Shown here: one piece after another, positions 1 through 11,546 of the stretch
Position numbering within the stretch: position 1 is the stretch's first letter
Layout: each line of letters opens with the position of its first letter
Source of the DNA: Pseudomonas syringae CC1557
GTDB lineage: Bacteria; Pseudomonadota; Gammaproteobacteria; Pseudomonadales; Pseudomonadaceae
Reading direction: 5' to 3'
DNA: 64,000 bases
Assembly (NCBI RefSeq): GCF_000452705.1
Contig: NZ_CP007014.1
Span: forward strand, 5,114,501 to 5,178,500
Notes under the pieces: generated by a model
What the model saw: only the letters and a program-made list of their open reading frames with translations
What the model was told of the DNA's origin: nothing
Databases searched by the model: none
Made by a program: the position numbers and the translations under genes

Positions 1-1821
<1,821 letters not shown>

Positions 1822-1825
<4 letters not shown>

Positions 1826-2697
1826 ACCAGCTCCTCTTCATCAGCGCCCAGGTACGCAGCGATCACCTTCGGATCGTTACGGATCTGTTCCGGCCCGCCC
1901 ATGGCAATCACATTGCCGTGGTCAAGCACCACAATATCGTCGGAAATGCCCATCACCATGCCCATGTCATGCTCGATCAGCACGATGGTCATGTCGTGTT
2001 CGTCGCGCAGCAGGCGAATCATGCCGCTCAACGCCTCGGTTTCCTGAGGGTTAAGACCGGCAGCCGGTTCATCGAGGCAGATCACTTGCGGCCGCGTACA
2101 CATGGCGCGGGCGATCTCCAGACGGCGTTGCTGCCCATACGACAACTCGCCAGCCAGACGGTTGGCACAGTCCACCAGATCGACCACTTCCAGCCAGTAG
2201 AACGCGGTATTGAGCGCGTCCTCTTCGGCCTTGCGATAGCCTTTGGTGTTGAGAATCCCGCTGATCAGGCTGCGGTTGACCCACATGTGCTGGGCAACCA
2301 GCAGGTTCTCGACCACCGACATTTCCTTGAACAGACGAATGTTCTGGAACGTGCGCGCCAGCCCTGCCCGGTTGACCAGGTGCGTACCACCAAACATCTT
2401 GTAGTACACACGGCTGAGGAAGCTTTTCGGCGACACAAAATCGGTCGCCTTGAAGGGCTCGCCCAGCAGCCTGATCACGTTGGTGGTCTTGCCACGAGTG
2501 TGCAGTTCGATGCGCCCGCCAGTGGCCTTGTAGAAACCGGTCAGGCAATTGAAAACCGTGGTCTTGCCCGCGCCGTTGGGGCCGATCAAGGCAAAGATCG
2601 AGTTGCGGCGTACCTTGAGGCTGACGTCGCTGAGGGCCTTGATGCCGCCAAAGTGCATCATCAGGTGCTCGACGGAGAGGATCACTTCATTGCTCAT
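1822..2697 (-). CDS. livG: Branched-chain amino acid ABC transporter ATP-binding protein LivG
   Basis: A 291-aa ABC ATPase, the partner of LivF (BraF in P. aeruginosa). Walker A is GPNGAGKTT (residues 39-47), the signature is LSYGQQRRLEIARA and Walker B is VICLDEPAAGLNP. It is longer than LivF because of an insertion after Walker A, around residues 70-110 (a polar segment before NRAGLARTFQN), which is typical of LivG. It overlaps the livM stop and the livF start by 4 nt each, so the ATPase and permease genes are one coupled unit. Confidence 0.96.
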
Positions 2698-4007
2698 CGC
2701 GCAGCCCCCTCTGTCACCAACGCGCCCTTGCGCGGTTTCACCCCGGTACGGCTGATGCGGATCAGGCCGCGTGGCCGCCAGATCATCATCAGCACCATCA
2801 GAATCCCGAACAGCAACACGCGGTACTCGGAGAAACTGCGCAGTAGCTCGGGAGCGACAGTCAGTACAAAAGCGGCAATCACCACACCAATGGTCGAACC
2901 CATGCCACCCAGCACCACGATGGCCAGAATCAGCGCCGACTCGAAGAAGGTGAAGGACGTCGGGTTGACGAAGCCCTGATAGCTGGCAAAAAACACGCCC
3001 GCAAGGCCTGCCGTCGAAGCACCGATGGTGAACGCCGAGAGCTTGACCAGCACGTGATTGAGGCCCATCGAGCGGCAGGCAATCTCGTCCTCACGCAGGG
3101 CTTCCCAGGCACGCCCGATCGGCATGCGGGTCAGGCGGTGCTTGATGAACAGCACACCCAGCACGACGAGGAACAGCACCGCATAGATGAAGATGAATTT
3201 CAGGTCCGGGTTGTAATCGAAGCCGAAATATTCGTGGATCGGCACCCCGCCATCCTTGGCGCGTCGGCCGAACTCCAGCCCCAGGAAGGTTGGCGCCGGC
3301 ACCGGCACACCGTTCGGGCCGCCGGTGAACGACAGCCAGTTATTCAGCACCAGGCGAATGATCTCGCCGAACCCGAGGGTCACGATGGCCAGATAGTCGC
3401 CATGCATGCGCAACACCGGGAAGCCGAGAATGCATCCGGCCAGCGCCGCGGCAATCGCCGCCAGCGGTAAGGCCGACCAGAAGCCCAGTCCCAGATATTG
3501 ATAGCCCAGCGCCAGACCGTAAGCGCCGATGGCGTAAAACGCTACGTAGCCAAGATCGAGGAGCCCCGCCAGACCGACCACGATGTTCAGCCCCAGCCCC
3601 AGCAACACGTAAATCAGACCAAGGATGACCACGGTCAGGATGTACTTGTTGGCGAAGATCGGGAACACGATGGCAATCACGATCAGCAACGGAATGATCC
3701 AGTACAGGCTGGACTTATGGTCCGGTTTGAGCACATGCACGCCGGAGTCAGAGCTTTCAAAGCTCTGGGAAACGCGTAGCCCTCGGGGCGTTTGCAGGAA
3801 CAGACTGATCAGAAAGCGCCCGGCCATGACAATGGCGACCAGCCAGGCGACGCGGGTCGGTTGCAGGTTGAAGCTGTAACCGTCGAGCACGATACCCACA
3901 ATAGGTCCGAACACGATCAGCGCCAGCAACCCGGCGACCACAGCATCGATCAGGCTTTTCTTGATTTCGACAGGTTTGGAGACAGGAATAGCGGCAGGAG
4001 CGGACAT
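2694..4007 (-). CDS. livM: Branched-chain amino acid ABC transporter permease LivM
   Basis: A 437-aa inner-membrane permease (BraE in P. aeruginosa). The frame stays open far upstream into livH, but the start is set at the ATG at 4007 (MSAPAAIPVSKPVE), 2 nt after the livH stop and with the expected family length. The N-terminal third carries two hydrophobic segments and a polar loop. The conserved permease core follows from about residue 130, including LGLGLNIVVGLAGLLDLG and ALREDEIACRSMGLN, the cytoplasmic coupling-helix region that contacts the ATPases. It forms the translocation pore with LivH. Confidence 0.95.
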   Translation of the reverse strand: MSAPAAIPVSKPVEIKKSLIDAVVAGLLALIVFGPIVGIVLDGYSFNLQPTRVAWLVAIVMAGRFLISLFLQTPRGLRVSQSFESSDSGVHVLKPDHKSSLYWIIPLLIVIAIVFPIFANKYILTVVILGLIYVLLGLGLNIVVGLAGLLDLGYVAFYAIGAYGLALGYQYLGLGFWSALPLAAIAAALAGCILGFPVLRMHGDYLAIVTLGFGEIIRLVLNNWLSFTGGPNGVPVPAPTFLGLEFGRRAKDGGVPIHEYFGFDYNPDLKFIFIYAVLFLVVLGVLFIKHRLTRMPIGRAWEALREDEIACRSMGLNHVLVKLSAFTIGASTAGLAGVFFASYQGFVNPTSFTFFESALILAIVVLGGMGSTIGVVIAAFVLTVAPELLRSFSEYRVLLFGILMVLMMIWRPRGLIRISRTGVKPRKGALVTEGAAR

Positions 4008-4009
4008 AC

Positions 4010-4924
<915 letters not shown>

Positions 4925-4999
4925 CACGCACGCTCACACACTGAAAGGCAGCTCAGCACCCTCCCGGCCACGCCCTGTTGAGGCACGACCGGCAGGTCC

Positions 5000-5040
5000 G
5001 AAAACAATAAAAGAGATGCAGGCTCGCTCATGGGCGAGCC
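5000..5040 (-). terminator. Intercistronic stem-loop between livK and livH
   Basis: On the minus strand a 7-bp stem (arms 5021-5027 and 5034-5040, loop 6 nt) is followed by the T-rich run TCTCTTTTATTGTTTT. It lies about 50 nt after the livK stop. Such partial terminators after a periplasmic binding-protein gene usually lower the expression of the downstream permease genes. Confidence 0.65.
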
Positions 5041-5087
5041 CATCACCGGGTCAGCATCTGGCGGGCAGCACTGACACGAGGTCTATC

Positions 5088-6224
5088 TCACTTCTGTTTT
5101 TCGAGTTGCTTGTATTTGCCGGCTGCGTCCCACTGATAAACCACGTAGTCGGAGACTTTCAGGTCACCCTTGGCATCCCAGGCTTTTTCACCCATGACGG
5201 TCTTGACCGGGTTGGCCTTGAGCCATTCGGCCGCCTTGTCACCCTTGTTGGACTTGGCACCATTGAAACCGGCAGCCAGGGCCTGTACCGAGGCGTAAGC
5301 GTACAGGGTGTAGCCTTCAGGCTCATAACCGGCCTTGCGGAACTGATCCACGACAGCCTTGCTGTCCGGCAGTGCGCGCGGGTCAGCACCGAAGGTCATG
5401 TAAACGCCGTCGACGTACTGTGCGCCACCTGCAGTGGTGACCAGTTCGTCGGTCACGACGCCGTCATCGGACATGAACTTGACGTCCTTGAGGCCCTGCT
5501 CGCGCATCTGGCGAACCAGCGGACCGGCTTCCGGATGCAGGCCACCGAAGTACACGACGTCAGCACCTACCGAGCGGATCTTGGTAACCAGAGCACTGAA
5601 GTCTTTCTCGCCGCGGGTCAGACCTTCCTCAAGTACCGGCTTGACGCCACGCGCGACCAGCTGCTTGGCCGTTGCATCCGCCAGGCCCTTGCCGTAAGTG
5701 TCCTTGTCGTTGATGACCGCCACTTTCTTGCCTTTGAGCACGTCGACGATGTAGTCACCGGCAACGATACCCTGCTGATCGTCACGGCCGCACATGCGGA
5801 ACATCTCTTTCAGGCCGCGCTCGGTCACTGTCGGGTTGGTCGAGCCTGGCGTGATGGCAATAACGCCTGCATCTCCGTAGATCTCCGAAGCAGGGATGGT
5901 TGACGACGAGCAGAAGTGCCCGACCACGCCAATCACCTTGTCCTGATCGACCAGGCGGTTGGCGACTGCCACGGCCTGCTTCGGCTCACAGGCATCATCG
6001 CCTGCGACCAACACGATTTTCTCCCCGTTCACACCACCTGCCGCGTTGATTGCGTCGGCTGCTGCCTGCGCACCTTTCATGTACTGCTGACCGAACGATG
6101 CGTTGGCACCGGTCATTGGTCCTGCCACACCGATTTTCACGTCCGCCTGTGCAAACGAAGACACGCCCAATGCAGTTGCCACTGCGATTGCCAGAAAACC
6201 TTTCCTGTAAAACGTATGCGACAT
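5088..6224 (-). CDS. livK: Branched-chain amino acid ABC transporter substrate-binding protein
   Basis: A 378-aa periplasmic binding protein of the Leu/Ile/Val (BraC/LivJ) type. Residues 1-27 form a signal peptide ending SSFAQA, and the mature part opens DVKIGVAGPMTGANASFG. The motif GDDACEPKQAVAVANRL and the CSSST segment are conserved ligand-pocket and hinge regions of the family. It is the first gene of livKHMGF, with a clear ribosome-binding site (CAGGAG, 8 nt before ATG). Its sequence differs from the classic P. aeruginosa BraC as I remember it, and with the adjacent LysR gene it matches the second paralogous locus (PA4913-like), so the preferred substrate is uncertain. Expression is probably sigma-54 dependent (see the promoter at 6297-6312). 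Confidence 0.93.
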   Translation of the reverse strand: MSHTFYRKGFLAIAVATALGVSSFAQADVKIGVAGPMTGANASFGQQYMKGAQAAADAINAAGGVNGEKIVLVAGDDACEPKQAVAVANRLVDQDKVIGVVGHFCSSSTIPASEIYGDAGVIAITPGSTNPTVTERGLKEMFRMCGRDDQQGIVAGDYIVDVLKGKKVAVINDKDTYGKGLADATAKQLVARGVKPVLEEGLTRGEKDFSALVTKIRSVGADVVYFGGLHPEAGPLVRQMREQGLKDVKFMSDDGVVTDELVTTAGGAQYVDGVYMTFGADPRALPDSKAVVDQFRKAGYEPEGYTLYAYASVQALAAGFNGAKSNKGDKAAEWLKANPVKTVMGEKAWDAKGDLKVSDYVVYQWDAAGKYKQLEKQK

Positions 6225-6296
6225 GAGTGGTGCTCCTGAGGAATTTTTTTAGTTGGCACTGCGCTTACATGATCGAACAGATACAGCCTTGCTCAG

Positions 6297-6312
6297 AGCA
6301 AGGCGCGTGCCA
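6297..6312 (-). promoter_or_regulatory. Sigma-54 (-24/-12) promoter of the liv operon
   Basis: The minus strand reads TGGCACGCGCCTTGCT, an exact match to the RpoN consensus TGGCACG-N4-TTGCW with invariant GG and GC at the right spacing. Transcription would start near 6285, giving a leader of about 60 nt before the livK ATG at 6224. Confidence 0.85.
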
Positions 6313-6508
6313 TCACTTTTTAGTAATGAGAAATGTCATGTTTTTCAGCTCATTCAATGACCTGAACACCGTGTGCAAAGGCCGTGCGATTGCTTGAAGC
6401 GCAGAAGGTGCAACCCCCACTCAAAAAAGAGCAACCAGTCGTCATTCGAGTAGCAACCCGTGCATTCGCTGATGGGCAACCCACCTGTAACAACACACGT
6501 CACCGAAG

Positions 6509-6525
6509 TGCACACGCGCGGTGCG
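6509..6525. promoter_or_regulatory. Candidate NtrC-type enhancer site
   Basis: The sequence TGCACACGCGCGGTGCG keeps TGCAC and GGTGC at the spacing of the NtrC consensus (TGCACY-N5-GGTGCA), one base off in the outer half-site. It lies about 225 bp upstream of the predicted sigma-54 start, a plausible enhancer distance. The assignment rests on motif and position only. Confidence 0.45.
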
Positions 6526-6739
6526 CGAACGCTACGAGACGCACCATTTAAGGCTAGCGGAATTGTCGGGAATTGCCGAAACCAGCACCCGGTTTCGAGA
6601 GGCACGCCCCATCGTAGAGAAAATCCGCAGAGCACTGCCCTGTATGTGACCGACAAACGCCTTGCAGGCGAGATATCATCCAGGCCATTCATGTTGCTGA
6701 GGTCAGCACGCTCGTGTCGCAAAACAGAGAAGCCCTGCC

Positions 6740-7645
6740 ATGCTGAACAAACGCCACCTGCCTTCAATCGCTGCCCTGCAATGCTTTGAGGCGGTCACCC
6801 GGCATTTGAGTTTCACGCGTGCCGCGGAAGAACTGAACCTGACGCAGAGTGCAGTCAGCAAACAGGTGGCGCAGCTTGAAGAGCTGGTCCAGCACCTGTT
6901 GTTTCAGCGCGTACGTCGGCGCCTGCAACTGACGCCGGCCGGCGCGCTGTATCTGGCAGAGGTACGCAAGATCCTCACGCAGATCGAGATGTCGACCCAC
7001 TTCCTGCGCTCCTACGGTGGCGACACCGAGGTGCTGCGGGTCTCGACGCCTTCGACCTTCGGTGCGCGCTGGCTGGTGCCACGCCTGAAAGGCTGGCGTC
7101 TGCGTCACCCGCACATTCACCTGGACCTGCTCAACGAGCAGGAGCCCGATGACCTGATCAAGGGCCGTTGCGACGTGTCGTTCTACTTCGGTCAGGCGGC
7201 CATTCCCGGCGCGGAGAGCGTAAAGCTGTTTGGCGAGGAACTGGTAGCGGTATGTGCGCCCGACAGCCTGCCTGATAAACCCTTCAGCGACCCGACCCAG
7301 TTGAGCGAACTGGTGCTGTTGCAGAATGCCTTCCGCCCGCAGGCCTGGCATGAATGGTTCGAAAGCCAGGGCTATCAAACCGACCACAGCTACCACGGCC
7401 CGCGCTTTGAAACGTTCTACATGTGCATCCGCGCCGCTCAGGTTGGCTGCGGCGTTGCGCTGCTGCCACGCTTTCTGGTCGAGGAAGAACTGGCCGAGGG
7501 CAAACTGGTGATTGCGTGGGATTACGCATTGCCCAGCACTAACAGTGCCTACTACCTGTCCTATCCGGAACATACCGCCGACGTGCCCAAAATCCGGGTT
7601 TTTCTACACTGGATGCTGGAACAGTTGGATCAACCGCCAGCTTAA
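6740..7645 (+). CDS. LysR-family transcriptional regulator
   Basis: A 301-aa regulator. The N-terminal helix-turn-helix (about residues 6-65) shows the GcvA-like signature FTRAAEELNLTQSAVSKQVAQLE. The remainder is a type 2 periplasmic-binding-fold effector domain starting LRVSTPSTFGARWLVPRL, followed by the typical DVSFYFG segment. It is transcribed divergently from livKHMGF, so it may regulate that operon or the downstream pncB-nadE genes. The P. aeruginosa counterpart locus also has a LysR gene next to a liv-type transporter. The effector molecule is unknown. Confidence 0.9.
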   Translation: MLNKRHLPSIAALQCFEAVTRHLSFTRAAEELNLTQSAVSKQVAQLEELVQHLLFQRVRRRLQLTPAGALYLAEVRKILTQIEMSTHFLRSYGGDTEVLRVSTPSTFGARWLVPRLKGWRLRHPHIHLDLLNEQEPDDLIKGRCDVSFYFGQAAIPGAESVKLFGEELVAVCAPDSLPDKPFSDPTQLSELVLLQNAFRPQAWHEWFESQGYQTDHSYHGPRFETFYMCIRAAQVGCGVALLPRFLVEEELAEGKLVIAWDYALPSTNSAYYLSYPEHTADVPKIRVFLHWMLEQLDQPPA

Positions 7646-7744
7646 GGGCGACAATGCATACCCATTCGGCTGTGAGCTTTCCGTGGTGACAGACAGGAAG
7701 TCACGAGCCCGACATTATCCGGCTGCTCTGGAGAGCCCGATTCA

Positions 7745-8968
7745 ATGAGCGAGAGCGCCTTTTCCAATCGCATCGTGCAAAGCCTGCTCGATACTGATTT
7801 CTACAAGCTGACCATGATGCAGGCCGTCCTGCACAACTACCCCAACGTGGACGTCGAGTGGGAGTTTCGCTGCCGCAACGGGGAAGACCTCCGCCCCTAC
7901 CTGGATGAAATCCGACACCAGATCGAGTTGCTGTGCGAGCTGTCCATGACGCCTGAGCACCTGGTTTTTCTGGAGCGCATCACGTTCATCAAGCCAGACT
8001 TTCTAAGGTTCCTCGGCCTGTTCCGCTTCAATACCCGCTACGTGAAAACCTCGATCGAGCATGACGAACTGTGCATTCGCCTGCACGGGCCGTGGCTGCA
8101 TGTGATTCTGTTCGAGGTGCCGCTGCTGGCAATCGTCAGCGAGGTGCGCAACCGCCACCGTTACCCGGACACCCTGCTCAGCCAGGCGCGGGACCGCCTG
8201 TACGACAAGTTCGAATGGCTGACCACCAACGCCACGACAGACGAGCTGGCCGAGCTGAAAGTAGCGGATTTCGGTACGCGCAGACGCTTTTCCTATCGCG
8301 TACAGGAAGAAATCCTCGGCGTGCTGAAAAAGGATTTCCCGGGGCAGTTCGTCGGCACCAGCAATGTGCATCTGGCGCGCCAGCTTGATTTGAAGCCGCT
8401 GGGCACGATGGCCCACGAATGGATCATGGCGCATCAGCAACTGGGGCCGCGCCTGATCGACAGCCAGATCGCCGCGCTTGATTGCTGGGTTCGCGAATAC
8501 CGCGGCCTGCTGGGTATCGCGCTGACCGACTGCATCACCACCGATGCCTTTCTGAACGACTTCGATCTGTACTTCGCCAAGCTGTTTGACGGCTTGCGCC
8601 ATGATTCAGGCGACCCGATAAAGTGGGCCGAAAAATGCATTGCGCATTACCGGAAACTCGGCATCGACCCGATGAGCAAGACGCTGGTGTTTTCCGATGG
8701 CCTGAACCTGCAAAAGTCGCTGGAGATTTTCCGGGCGCTACGCGGGCGCATCAATGTCAGTTTCGGTATCGGTACTAACCTGACCGCAGACATTCCCGGC
8801 ATCGCGCCAATGAACATGGTGCTGAAAATGACCGCGTGTGCGGGCCAGGCCGTGGCAAAGATTTCCGATGAGCCAGGCAAGACACAATGCAAGGACCCGA
8901 ACTTTGTCGCCTACCTGCGCCATGTGTTCAAGGTGCCGGCCTTGCCGACGCCTGAAAAACCCGTTTGA
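7745..8968 (+). CDS. pncB: Nicotinate phosphoribosyltransferase
   Basis: A 407-aa cytosolic enzyme of the Preiss-Handler pathway, converting nicotinate and PRPP to nicotinate mononucleotide, usually with ATP hydrolysis. It starts [20 protein letters not shown], where the DTDFYKLTM motif is diagnostic. GTMAHE places the phospho-accepting catalytic histidine at about residue 224. RHDSGDP and VSFGIGTNL are phosphate-binding segments. The length is standard. It sits 26 nt before nadE, so the two form an NAD-salvage operon. The 99-nt leader carries an inverted repeat GTGAC-N9-GTCAC (7686-7704) of unknown role. Confidence 0.97.
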   Translation: MSESAFSNRIVQSLLDTDFYKLTMMQAVLHNYPNVDVEWEFRCRNGEDLRPYLDEIRHQIELLCELSMTPEHLVFLERITFIKPDFLRFLGLFRFNTRYVKTSIEHDELCIRLHGPWLHVILFEVPLLAIVSEVRNRHRYPDTLLSQARDRLYDKFEWLTTNATTDELAELKVADFGTRRRFSYRVQEEILGVLKKDFPGQFVGTSNVHLARQLDLKPLGTMAHEWIMAHQQLGPRLIDSQIAALDCWVREYRGLLGIALTDCITTDAFLNDFDLYFAKLFDGLRHDSGDPIKWAEKCIAHYRKLGIDPMSKTLVFSDGLNLQKSLEIFRALRGRINVSFGIGTNLTADIPGIAPMNMVLKMTACAGQAVAKISDEPGKTQCKDPNFVAYLRHVFKVPALPTPEKPV

Positions 8969-8994
8969 ATTGCCCTACTTTCGAGGAGTGAATC

Positions 8995-9822
8995 ATGCAC
9001 GCCGTACAGCGCCAAATTGCTGAACAGCTCAAGGTCCAGCCACCTTTCGCGGACCAGAACGCGTTGCAGGCCGAGGTCGCCCGCCGCGTCAACTTCATCA
9101 AGGAATGCCTGCAGAACGCGCGGCTCAAAACGCTGGTGCTGGGCATCAGTGGCGGTGTCGACTCGCTGACCGCAGGTCTGCTGGCACAGCGGGCAGTCAA
9201 GGAACTGCGCGCCAGCACCGGAGATAACAGCTATCGCTTCATCGCCGTGCGCCTGCCGTATGTGGTGCAAGCGGACGAGCACGAGGCTCAGGCATCGGTG
9301 GATTTCATCGAGCCGGACGAACGCCACACAATAAACATTGGCTCCAGCGTCAAGGCACTGGCTGCAGAAGTGAAGGCTTTCGACGGCCTGCCCGCCAGTT
9401 CGGTGGACTTCGTGCTTGGCAACACCAAGGCGCGTATGCGCATGGTTGCCCAGTACACCGTCGCCGGGGCTTATCAGGGCCTGGTGATAGGCACTGACCA
9501 CGCGGCCGAAGCGGTGATGGGTTTCTTCACCAAATTCGGCGACGGCGCCTGTGACCTGGCCCCGCTCAGTGGTCTGGTGAAAAACCAGGTACGCGCCATC
9601 GCTCGCCATTTCTGCGCGCCAGAATCACTGGTGGAAAAAGTCCCGACGGCGGACCTGGAAGACTTGTCACCCGGTAAACCGGACGAAGCCTCGCACGGCG
9701 TGACCTACGCCGAAATCGACGCCTTCCTGCACGGCGAGCCGGTGCGTGAAGAAGCGTTCCGGATCATTTGCGAAACCTACGCCAAGACCCAGCACAAACG
9801 CGAATTACCCTACGCGCCCTGA
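8995..9822 (+). CDS. nadE: NH3-dependent NAD+ synthetase
   Basis: A 275-aa protein of the adenine-nucleotide alpha-hydrolase fold. It has the PP-loop SGGVDS at residues 52-57 and no N-terminal glutaminase domain, so it should use ammonia directly to amidate nicotinate adenine dinucleotide. [23 protein letters not shown] is the conserved substrate-binding stretch (residues about 162-184). GAGGAG lies just before the ATG. It is co-oriented with and close behind pncB. Confidence 0.97.
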   Translation: MHAVQRQIAEQLKVQPPFADQNALQAEVARRVNFIKECLQNARLKTLVLGISGGVDSLTAGLLAQRAVKELRASTGDNSYRFIAVRLPYVVQADEHEAQASVDFIEPDERHTINIGSSVKALAAEVKAFDGLPASSVDFVLGNTKARMRMVAQYTVAGAYQGLVIGTDHAAEAVMGFFTKFGDGACDLAPLSGLVKNQVRAIARHFCAPESLVEKVPTADLEDLSPGKPDEASHGVTYAEIDAFLHGEPVREEAFRIICETYAKTQHKRELPYAP

Positions 9823-9858
9823 GAGAGTGAACCGGCTCAGTGTGACGCTCATCGCTGA

Positions 9859-10024
9859 CTATCGTGCCGACGCTCCGCGTCGGCATGCCGTTCTGGACGC
9901 TCCGCGTCCGATCCTGAATCTGCGGAGCGGTACAGGCCTGTGACACGGAGCGTCACGCAAGGCATTTCTACGCTGGAGCGTGAGGAACGATCATCTCAAC
10001 TATCGTGCGACGCTCCTCACACTG
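9859..10024. repeat. Dispersed intergenic inverted-repeat element, copy A
   Basis: Two blocks lie between the convergent nadE and azurin genes. One (9859-9914) has ATCGTGC, CGACGCTCCGCGTCGGCATG and a second GGACGCTCCGCGTCC hairpin. The other (9940-9991) has CGGAGCGTCACG and CGCTGGAGCGTGAGGAACGAT, followed by another ATCGTGCGACGCTCC arm ending near 10015. The GGAGCGT...ACGAT and ATCGT...ACGCTCC arms pair across a short loop. The same sequence family recurs near 17.63-17.72, 44.27-44.48 and 57.68-57.72 kb. Confidence 0.8.
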
Positions 10025-10040
10025 CTCAAGGGACCTGTCG

Positions 10041-10487
10041 TTACTTCAGCGTCACAGCGCCTTTCATCATGCTGATGTGGCCCGGGAAGGTGCAGAAAAA
10101 CTGGTATTTTTCCGCCGGATCAAGCTTCGACACGTCAAACGTCACCGAGTCTTTTTCGCCAGCACCGATGACTTTGGTGTGAGCGATGACGCGGGTGTCG
10201 TCCGGCTTCACGTAATCCTTGTCGATGCCAACCGACATGCCGTCAGTGGTGATCGCCTGAGCATCGGCTTCTTTGCCCAGTACCCAGTTATGCCCCATGA
10301 CGTTTTTCGGCAGGCTGCCGGAGTGGGTCAGATTGACGGTGAAGGTCTTGCAGCTCTTGTCGATCTGGATGGATTTGGTGTCGTACATCATCTGATCGGT
10401 CGAATCGACTGTGGTGCTACATTCGGCAGCCAACAACTGACCACTGGCCAACGACAACAGCGAAATCGCTACGAGCTTGCGGATCAT
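10041..10487 (-). CDS. azu: Azurin (blue copper protein)
   Basis: A 148-aa precursor. A 20-residue signal peptide (ending GQLLA) precedes a 128-residue mature protein starting AECST. Counting from mature residue 1, the copper ligands fall at His46 (GHNW), Cys112, His117 and Met121 ([12 protein letters not shown]), the canonical azurin numbering. Cys3 and Cys26 can form the conserved disulfide. It is a small periplasmic electron carrier linked to respiratory or redox-stress chains. It is a single-gene unit, convergent with nadE. I did not find a convincing ANR box in the 165-nt upstream gap. Confidence 0.97.
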   Translation of the reverse strand: MIRKLVAISLLSLASGQLLAAECSTTVDSTDQMMYDTKSIQIDKSCKTFTVNLTHSGSLPKNVMGHNWVLGKEADAQAITTDGMSVGIDKDYVKPDDTRVIAHTKVIGAGEKDSVTFDVSKLDPAEKYQFFCTFPGHISMMKGAVTLK

Positions 10488-10652
10488 TTGAATCTCCAGG
10501 GCAGGCTATTGGGTGAACATCATAATTAACGTAATCAGAACGCGTAACAACAGAGTGCCCAGGCAGGCCCCGGGTTCCAGAGACATGCGTCAAAAGGGCG
10601 CAACGGCAGGCACCTTTGAAGAACGATTTACCAGGACAGGTAATTAGGCGTA

Positions 10653-11546
10653 TCAGGCGCTGACCGGCATCACCGTCACCCGGACTTCGGGATCATGCGT
10701 GCCGCCACCCAGAATCACACCCCTCAACGGCGAGACGTCAGAGAAGTCGCGCCCCCAGGCCAGGCTGATGTGTTCCAGCGCAGGTTGCACGTTGTTGGTG
10801 GGGTCGAAATCGACCCAGCCCGAGGCTGGACAGAACACCGACACCCAGGCATGCGAAGCATCTGCGCCGATCAACCGAGGCTGGCCCGGTGGCGGCTGAG
10901 TCAGCAGATAACCACTCACGTAACGCGCCGCCAGCCCACGCGAGCGCAGGCAGGCCAGCATCAGGTGAGCGAAGTCCTGGCAGACACCGCGTCGCCGCTC
11001 CAGCACTTCCACCAGCGGCGTGGCGACCTGAGTCGCCTCTTCATCAAAGGTGAATTCGCTGAAAATCTTCTCCATCAACGCCTGCACGCCCAGTAGCAAG
11101 GGCCGACCCGCAGGGAAACAGTCCTGCGAGAACTCGACGAACGAACGCTTCAAGTGCACGTAGGGCGATTCGAAACGATAGCGACAGGCGTCCAGAATAT
11201 CCTCGGTCATCGGTTTGGCGCTGTAGGTCAGCGCACTGCGCGTCACTTCCCATTCCGGCGACAGATTGAAATCCAGAAACGGCCGCTCCAGTACTTCGAT
11301 GCGCAGTCGGGCGTTGACCTGCAACTCGTCATGCGGCCGCTCGAACGCCAGACGGGTCAGCGGGTTGCCGAATACGTCCAGCTCATCACGCCGCGTGGTG
11401 GGCGTCGGGAAAATCTCCAGCTCCTGCTCAGTGCAACGCTGCCACGGGCTGCTACGTGGCCATAGATGCGCCAGTTGCTGAGCCAGAGAAACCGGGCTGT
11501 CGTACTTGTAATGCGTGTCATGAAAAATCTGGTAAAAAGCGCTCAT
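10653..11546 (-). CDS. Transglutaminase-like cysteine peptidase-fold protein
   Basis: A 297-aa protein with a bacterial transglutaminase N-terminal beta region (residues about 1-110) and a transglutaminase core. The catalytic triad is visible: Cys189 in RRGVCQDFAH, His232 in ADASHAWV and Asp246/248 in GWVDFDPTN. No signal peptide is seen. Its ATG overlaps the stop of the upstream ATP-grasp gene (TGATG), so translation is coupled. By family association it may hydrolyse or transfer amide bonds on peptides made by the ATP-grasp partner. No substrate is known. Confidence 0.88.
   Translation of the reverse strand: MSAFYQIFHDTHYKYDSPVSLAQQLAHLWPRSSPWQRCTEQELEIFPTPTTRRDELDVFGNPLTRLAFERPHDELQVNARLRIEVLERPFLDFNLSPEWEVTRSALTYSAKPMTEDILDACRYRFESPYVHLKRSFVEFSQDCFPAGRPLLLGVQALMEKIFSEFTFDEEATQVATPLVEVLERRRGVCQDFAHLMLACLRSRGLAARYVSGYLLTQPPPGQPRLIGADASHAWVSVFCPASGWVDFDPTNNVQPALEHISLAWGRDFSDVSPLRGVILGGGTHDPEVRVTVMPVSA

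Larger units (their letters stand above)
6225..6739. other. Divergent intergenic region between livK and the LysR gene
   Basis: A 515-bp stretch without a credible gene. It contains the livK sigma-54 promoter (6297-6312), an 8-bp inverted repeat overlapping its -12 element (6287-6294 and 6296-6303), a candidate NtrC site (6509-6525), and the leader of the LysR gene. Confidence 0.6.

Noticed and set aside
10488..10652. ANR/FNR box upstream of azurin
   Set aside because: CTGAT-N4-TTAAT near 10530 is only a half match and is too close to the TATGAT-like -10.
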